Origin: UBA9300 sp964577305
GTDB taxonomy: Bacteria; Bacteroidota; Bacteroidia; Bacteroidales; VadinHA17
Assembly: GCA_964577305.1 (NCBI GenBank)
Contig: CAZNYS010000095.1
Location: forward strand, 1-9,138
Length of the DNA stretch: 9,138 nucleotides
Direction of reading: 5' to 3'
Part shown: one piece after another, positions 6,331 through 9,138 of the stretch
Position numbering within the stretch: position 1 is the first letter of the stretch
How the letters are laid out: each line of letters begins with the position of its first letter
The notes under the pieces: generated by a model
Seen by the model: only the letters and a program-made list of their open reading frames with translations
The model's database searches: none
What the model was told of the DNA's origin: nothing
Made by a program: the position numbers and the translations under genes

Positions 6331-7970
6331 TAGCTTTTATACTGGTACACCCTCACCCAGTCGATTTCCATTGAACTTGATCCTGATATTGGTTTGTCGA
6401 GTCCTCCTGAAAAATTAATATACATTGGCTCATTGGGTATATTGGCTGTCTGTTTGAATACTTCATAATCATTGATCTTCCAGACAAGTTTATCTGCTGT
6501 CCATTCGAGGGTGTAAATATAGAAGCCCCTTCCGTATTTCCCATTGATTGAGGTTCTGGCTTCTTTTTTACCATTAGCAAAGAAATCCATCCATACCTTG
6601 CCTTTGCCTGTGCGGCAAACATCAATATGAGGAGTTACCTTATCGGCAAGCAGATAGAATGCATGTCGTGGACCTACAGCGGTATTCAGTTTTATCTTTG
6701 CCTGGAATACTCCATGTTTCTGGCGGAAGCTTTTACCTGTATTTATGATGCCTGAGGTATAGTTAAATTCTTTATTCCTGAATCCGCCAAAATCAGGGTT
6801 CCATACTTTACCTTCTTTCTTCTGTGGCCTGGTGCTTATGCTGAAAATACTGCTGCCTATATCAAAATTCTCTGATTCAGTATAGCAATGCAGGTCTGTT
6901 TCCAGTGAATACCTTTCATTAAGCAGCCTGTCACCCCAGTAATGATTGGTGAGCCATTTCTTTGTGTTAAGGCTGTTTTCATCAAATTCATCACGGAAAG
7001 TGAGCTCCCTGTGTTTGAGAACATCGAATTTGTCTGAATCTTTTACCTTGAAATACCATACAATATCATCACTCTTCTTAAGTTTTTCGTATTCCTGCTC
7101 TTCCTTGAAGAGATCAGATTTCTCATAGCGTTTCTTGTCGAGAAGGTACTCTTTCCTTTCTTTGAACTCGTCAGTCTGCAGGTAATTTTTCAATTCCCCG
7201 TGCCTTGATATTTTCTGTGAGCCATTGAGCGCATTGAAGTTTGAAAGTTCTTTTGAGGACTTAAACTTATAAAAGAATTTAATGTCGGGATCGTTATTCA
7301 GGTTTTTATATTCCTGCAGTTGTTTATATTCGTCGGTGTCCTTGAAAGTGATTGGTTTCATATTCTTCTTTTCAAGGAAAGCGTCCGAATTGATAAATTC
7401 GCCCAGCCCGAGGTACCTGCTGATACTGGCTACACCAACAAGTTTTTCAGCCTCCTCCTTTTTACCTTTTCTGAGAAGCTTGTTATATGCTTTAACGTTT
7501 GAATCGGATTTCAGCTTCTTATATTCCTTGAACTTATTGTATTCTTCAGTCCTTTTGAAGGTTATGGGCTTCATTTTCTGCTTTTCCTTAAAGCTTGCTG
7601 AATTAACTGTTTTTTTTAGTTCTTCATAGCGCTTTATCTTATCCGAGCCCTCCAGTTCCTGGTACTTCTTCATATCCACGCTGTCGCATGTTTTGAAATA
7701 CATAACCAGATCCTTACTCTTATCCAGGCGCTTAAACTCCTGCTCTTTATTATATTCTTCAGAATCTTTGAAACTAAGGGTTTCAATATGTTTCTTTTTT
7801 GTTTTGAAATCGGTTGAATTAACCCGGGCATCCAGTTCATTGAACCGCTTCAACTCGTCTGATTCGCTGAATTTCTTCAGTTTTTCAAATTCTTCGATAA
7901 GGGCATTTTCTTCCTGCTCTATCTTTGATGTTGAGGGGATTAATCCAAGTGACAGTTTGAGCTTAGCCAT
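6330..7970 (-). CDS. GH16-fold (ConA-like) protein with four charged repeats, probably non-catalytic
   Basis: I chose ATG 7970 (546 residues, MAKLKLSLGLIPS). The open frame continues to 8156, but that 62-residue extension crosses G-rich repeat C and looks like spacer. Residues about 34-316 are four diverged units of 65-75 residues (about 34-105, 106-180, 181-247 and 248-316). They recur in the order KRYEELK, SxxFKEKK, MKPITFKxTEEY, and E(Y/F)KKLK-DIKxYxK; they are Lys/Glu-rich and likely helical. Residues about 322-546 match the GH16/laminarinase-type fold: LTFRDEFD at 323-330, SGIINTGKSFRQKHGVFQAK at 406-425, YTLEWTADKLVWKIND near 486-501 and MEIDWVRVYQ at 534-543. The GH16 catalytic strand, normally ExDxxE, reads HIDVCR at 448-453, so nucleophile and acid/base Glu are replaced by His and Arg. 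It is therefore probably a carbohydrate-binding or structural pseudoenzyme (inference). No signal peptide is visible. No clear promoter was found. Confidence 0.85.
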   Translation of the reverse strand: MAKLKLSLGLIPSTSKIEQEENALIEEFEKLKKFSESDELKRFNELDARVNSTDFKTKKKHIETLSFKDSEEYNKEQEFKRLDKSKDLVMYFKTCDSVDMKKYQELEGSDKIKRYEELKKTVNSASFKEKQKMKPITFKRTEEYNKFKEYKKLKSDSNVKAYNKLLRKGKKEEAEKLVGVASISRYLGLGEFINSDAFLEKKNMKPITFKDTDEYKQLQEYKNLNNDPDIKFFYKFKSSKELSNFNALNGSQKISRHGELKNYLQTDEFKERKEYLLDKKRYEKSDLFKEEQEYEKLKKSDDIVWYFKVKDSDKFDVLKHRELTFRDEFDENSLNTKKWLTNHYWGDRLLNERYSLETDLHCYTESENFDIGSSIFSISTRPQKKEGKVWNPDFGGFRNKEFNYTSGIINTGKSFRQKHGVFQAKIKLNTAVGPRHAFYLLADKVTPHIDVCRTGKGKVWMDFFANGKKEARTSINGKYGRGFYIYTLEWTADKLVWKINDYEVFKQTANIPNEPMYINFSGGLDKPISGSSSMEIDWVRVYQYKS

Positions 7971-8055
7971 TGCTGAAAATCTTTGTATATAACCTGTTAA
8001 AGATAAAAAATCTTTCAAAAAGAAAACATAATTACGGCAATAATATTGTGTGACC

Positions 8056-8078
8056 GGGGGCAGGGAGCATGGAGCAGG
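8056..8078 (+). repeat. G-rich dispersed repeat, copy C
   Basis: The plus strand reads GGGGGCAGGGAGCATGGAGC then AGG, identical to copy A except for one base. It lies between the start of the GH16-like gene and the stop of the small Cys-rich ORF. It is translated as LPAPCSLPP only in the unlikely N-terminal extension of the GH16-like frame. Confidence 0.75.
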
Positions 8079-8094
8079 TAATGGAGAGTTCATG

Positions 8095-8319
8095 TCAACT
8101 GATACAACCAGGGTCAAAATCCGGTGCCTTTTCGGAATTATAATCGTGGCAGCCATCAGTTGAAGGGCAGATGCAGGAATGCACGGTGATTTTTGCCACT
8201 TTCCCGGGGCATATTAAATTCCGGGAGCAGCCGTTCAAAAACAATTGAAGATTATCACAATATGATGTAACTTGCTGTAGTGCAATATAAAACCTTGACA
8301 GATGCTCCGGATATACCAT
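8095..8319 (-). CDS. Possible small Cys-rich protein (doubtful)
   Basis: The 74-codon ORF from ATG 8319 encodes a product with seven cysteines, including CICPSTDGC at 49-57. It has no signal peptide, no membrane segment and no family I recognise. Codon third positions look mixed, as in the neighbouring genes, and the base composition resembles the genes to its left rather than the AT-rich gene to its right. The frame stays open upstream for more than 40 codons without ATG, GTG or TTG, so the ORF may be the remnant of a longer gene or chance. No convincing promoter or ribosome binding site was found. Confidence 0.3.
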   Translation of the reverse strand: MVYPEHLSRFYIALQQVTSYCDNLQLFLNGCSRNLICPGKVAKITVHSCICPSTDGCHDYNSEKAPDFDPGCIS

Positions 8320-8370
8320 ACAATAAATTTCAAACCATAAGACATCGTGAGATAATAAATATAAATGTAA

Positions 8371-8386
8371 TAGTGCAGTTACACTA
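8371..8386. promoter_or_regulatory. Imperfect palindrome upstream of the winged-helix pseudogene
   Basis: TAGTG and CACTA form inverted arms around a six-base centre, 31 bp upstream of the ATG at 8418. The downstream gene encodes a winged-helix domain, so an autoregulatory operator is conceivable, but a 5-bp arm pair in AT-rich DNA can easily arise by chance. Confidence 0.2.
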
Positions 8387-8417
8387 CCAGGTACAATGGC
8401 TACTAAAACTGTAAAAA

Positions 8418-9068
8418 ATGAATCATATTTGCATTTTAATCCTAATAATCGTTTTCTCCAGTGTATTTGGAGGGATTGTGAACTTTTTTATAAACAATAA
8501 TAAAGAAGATTTCAATATCTTCAATATTCTGAAATCGATAACTATTGGCTTAGCAGCATCAGTTTAAGTACCTCTATTACTAGAAATGATTTCCAGTAAT
8601 TTATTAGAGTCAAGTAAAAATGATCTACATGATTATTTTGTTATTACAGGATTTTGTATAATCTCAGCAATTTTCGCAACCAATTTTATCGATTCAATTG
8701 CAAAAAAAGTTATGAATCAAATAAGAGGTGTAAAAGATGATCTTGAAAATGTAAAATCAGATTTGGATGAATCGACTACAGAAACTGATATACAAATAAG
8801 AAATGATTTAGTTGACAAAACTCACATCGAGACGGAAGAGTCGGAACTCTTATTTGCAATATATAACAGCAAATATACTTATAGATCAATTACTGGATTA
8901 TCCAAAGAATTAGGAGATGATAAAGAAACTATAAAATATATTCTTAAATAATTAGTAGGTAAAAAGCTTGTAATTAAAGCAGAAAGGGAAAGTGGTATAA
9001 GATGGAAACTTTCTGATAAAGGTAGTGAATTGGTTGCTAATCTTTATTATGAAGAAAGCTCTAGATAA
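8418..9068 (+). pseudogene. Membrane/winged-helix protein resembling YEATS-associated helix proteins, two internal stops
   Basis: One frame runs from ATG 8418 to TAA 9066-9068 (216 codons), interrupted by TAA at codon 50 (8565-8567) and codon 178 (8949-8951). Homology-like sequence continues in the same frame across both. Reconstructed features are: a transmembrane helix at about 3-25 (MNHICILILIIVFSS), a second at about 38-58 ending AASV-stop-VPLLLEMISS, a third at about 73-91, a charged coiled-coil segment at about 93-135, and a winged-helix domain at about 140-212 (TYRSITGLSKELGDDKETIK, then after the stop LVGKKLVIKAE, SGIRWKLSDKG). The pattern G-A-A-S-x-x-VPLLL-MISSNLL recalls proteins annotated as YEATS-associated helix-containing, linked to bacterial conflict systems; this is from memory and unverified. 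Leu (TTA) and Glu (GAA) are the likely original codons at the two stops, each one base from TAA. An intact 121-residue internal ORF from ATG 8586 could still be made. The gene is much more AT-rich than its neighbours. Confidence 0.6.
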
Positions 9069-9138
9069 ACCTCAATTGCCACTGAACGCCGCGCTAAACC
9101 AAATTGCTATGAATAAGAAACATTAATAATTTCATGGA

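Larger units (their letters stand above)
7971..8417. other. 447-bp spacer with no confident gene
   Basis: This stretch holds the AT-rich leader of the GH16-like gene (7971-8050), G-rich copy C (8056-8078), a doubtful small minus-strand ORF (8095-8319) and an imperfect palindrome (8371-8386). The composition shifts from moderate GC to clearly AT-rich at about 8320. No tRNA, terminator hairpin or insertion-sequence end was seen. Confidence 0.5.

Noticed and set aside
6946..7992. Several plus-strand ORFs opposite the charged repeats
   Set aside because: Ser/Leu/Phe-rich translations are the expected shadow of Lys/Glu-rich codons on the other strand.
7971..8156. 62-residue N-terminal extension of the GH16-like protein from ATG 8156
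   Set aside because: It runs through G-rich repeat C and an AT-rich leader, and has no signal peptide or domain; MAKLKLSLG at 7970 is a better start.
8418..9068. Alternative genetic code with TAA as a sense codon
   Set aside because: TAA terminates the MIF-like gene and the secreted-protein gene at the expected C-termini.

Overview
The window looks like a piece of a Bacteroidota chromosome, most likely from an anaerobic or marine Bacteroidales/Marinilabiliales-type organism. This is inferred from the families present (a lipoprotein S1 sulfatase, a short secreted M1 peptidase, a Tyr/Trp-rich secreted protein, a GH16-fold protein with a long charged repeat region), from weak Shine-Dalgarno sites, and from a perfect TAnnTTTG -7 promoter element. 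No rRNA, tRNA, CRISPR array or transposase is visible.

Layout from left to right. (1) 150-491 (+) is a compact MIF/phenylpyruvate-tautomerase homologue. It converges on a rho-independent terminator at 502-536 that serves mainly the minus-strand gene. (2) 558-1967 (-) is a secreted protein with an EF-hand-like loop, an aromatic Y/W/H-rich middle and a long basic Arg/Ser/Thr tail built partly on a 48-bp tandem repeat. (3) 2208-6074 (-) is a tightly packed three-gene unit read in the order M1 metallopeptidase, sulfatase lipoprotein, steroid 5-alpha-reductase-like membrane enzyme. The first pair overlaps by 4 bp (ATGA) and the second pair is 8 bp apart. The sulfatase is broken by a one-base frameshift. 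(4) 6330-7970 (-) encodes four charged repeats followed by a GH16/concanavalin-A-like domain whose catalytic glutamates appear to be absent. (5) 8095-8319 (-) is a doubtful small Cys-rich ORF. (6) 8418-9068 (+) is a visibly AT-rich gene resembling the YEATS-associated membrane/winged-helix proteins. It keeps one frame throughout but carries two internal TAA stops.

Several intergenic and coding sites share a short G-rich element (core GGGGGCAGGGAGCA). One copy lies inside the reductase gene, where it adds about nine residues in frame. One lies directly at the stop codon of the GH16-like gene, and one lies between that gene and the Cys-rich ORF. Runs of short degenerate direct repeats (7-11 bp) fill parts of the spacers at 2132-2185 and 6273-6304.

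How the genes may work together: the three-gene unit is the only clear functional cluster. A cell-surface or periplasmic sulfatase beside a steroid-reductase-fold membrane enzyme could act on a sulfated sterol or other sulfated lipid, but this is inference from adjacency, and the sulfatase reads as inactive in this sequence. The right end (from about 8320) differs in composition and looks like an acquired, decaying gene from the conflict/defence gene pool. The last 70 bases (9069-9138) and the first 149 bases hold nothing I can identify.
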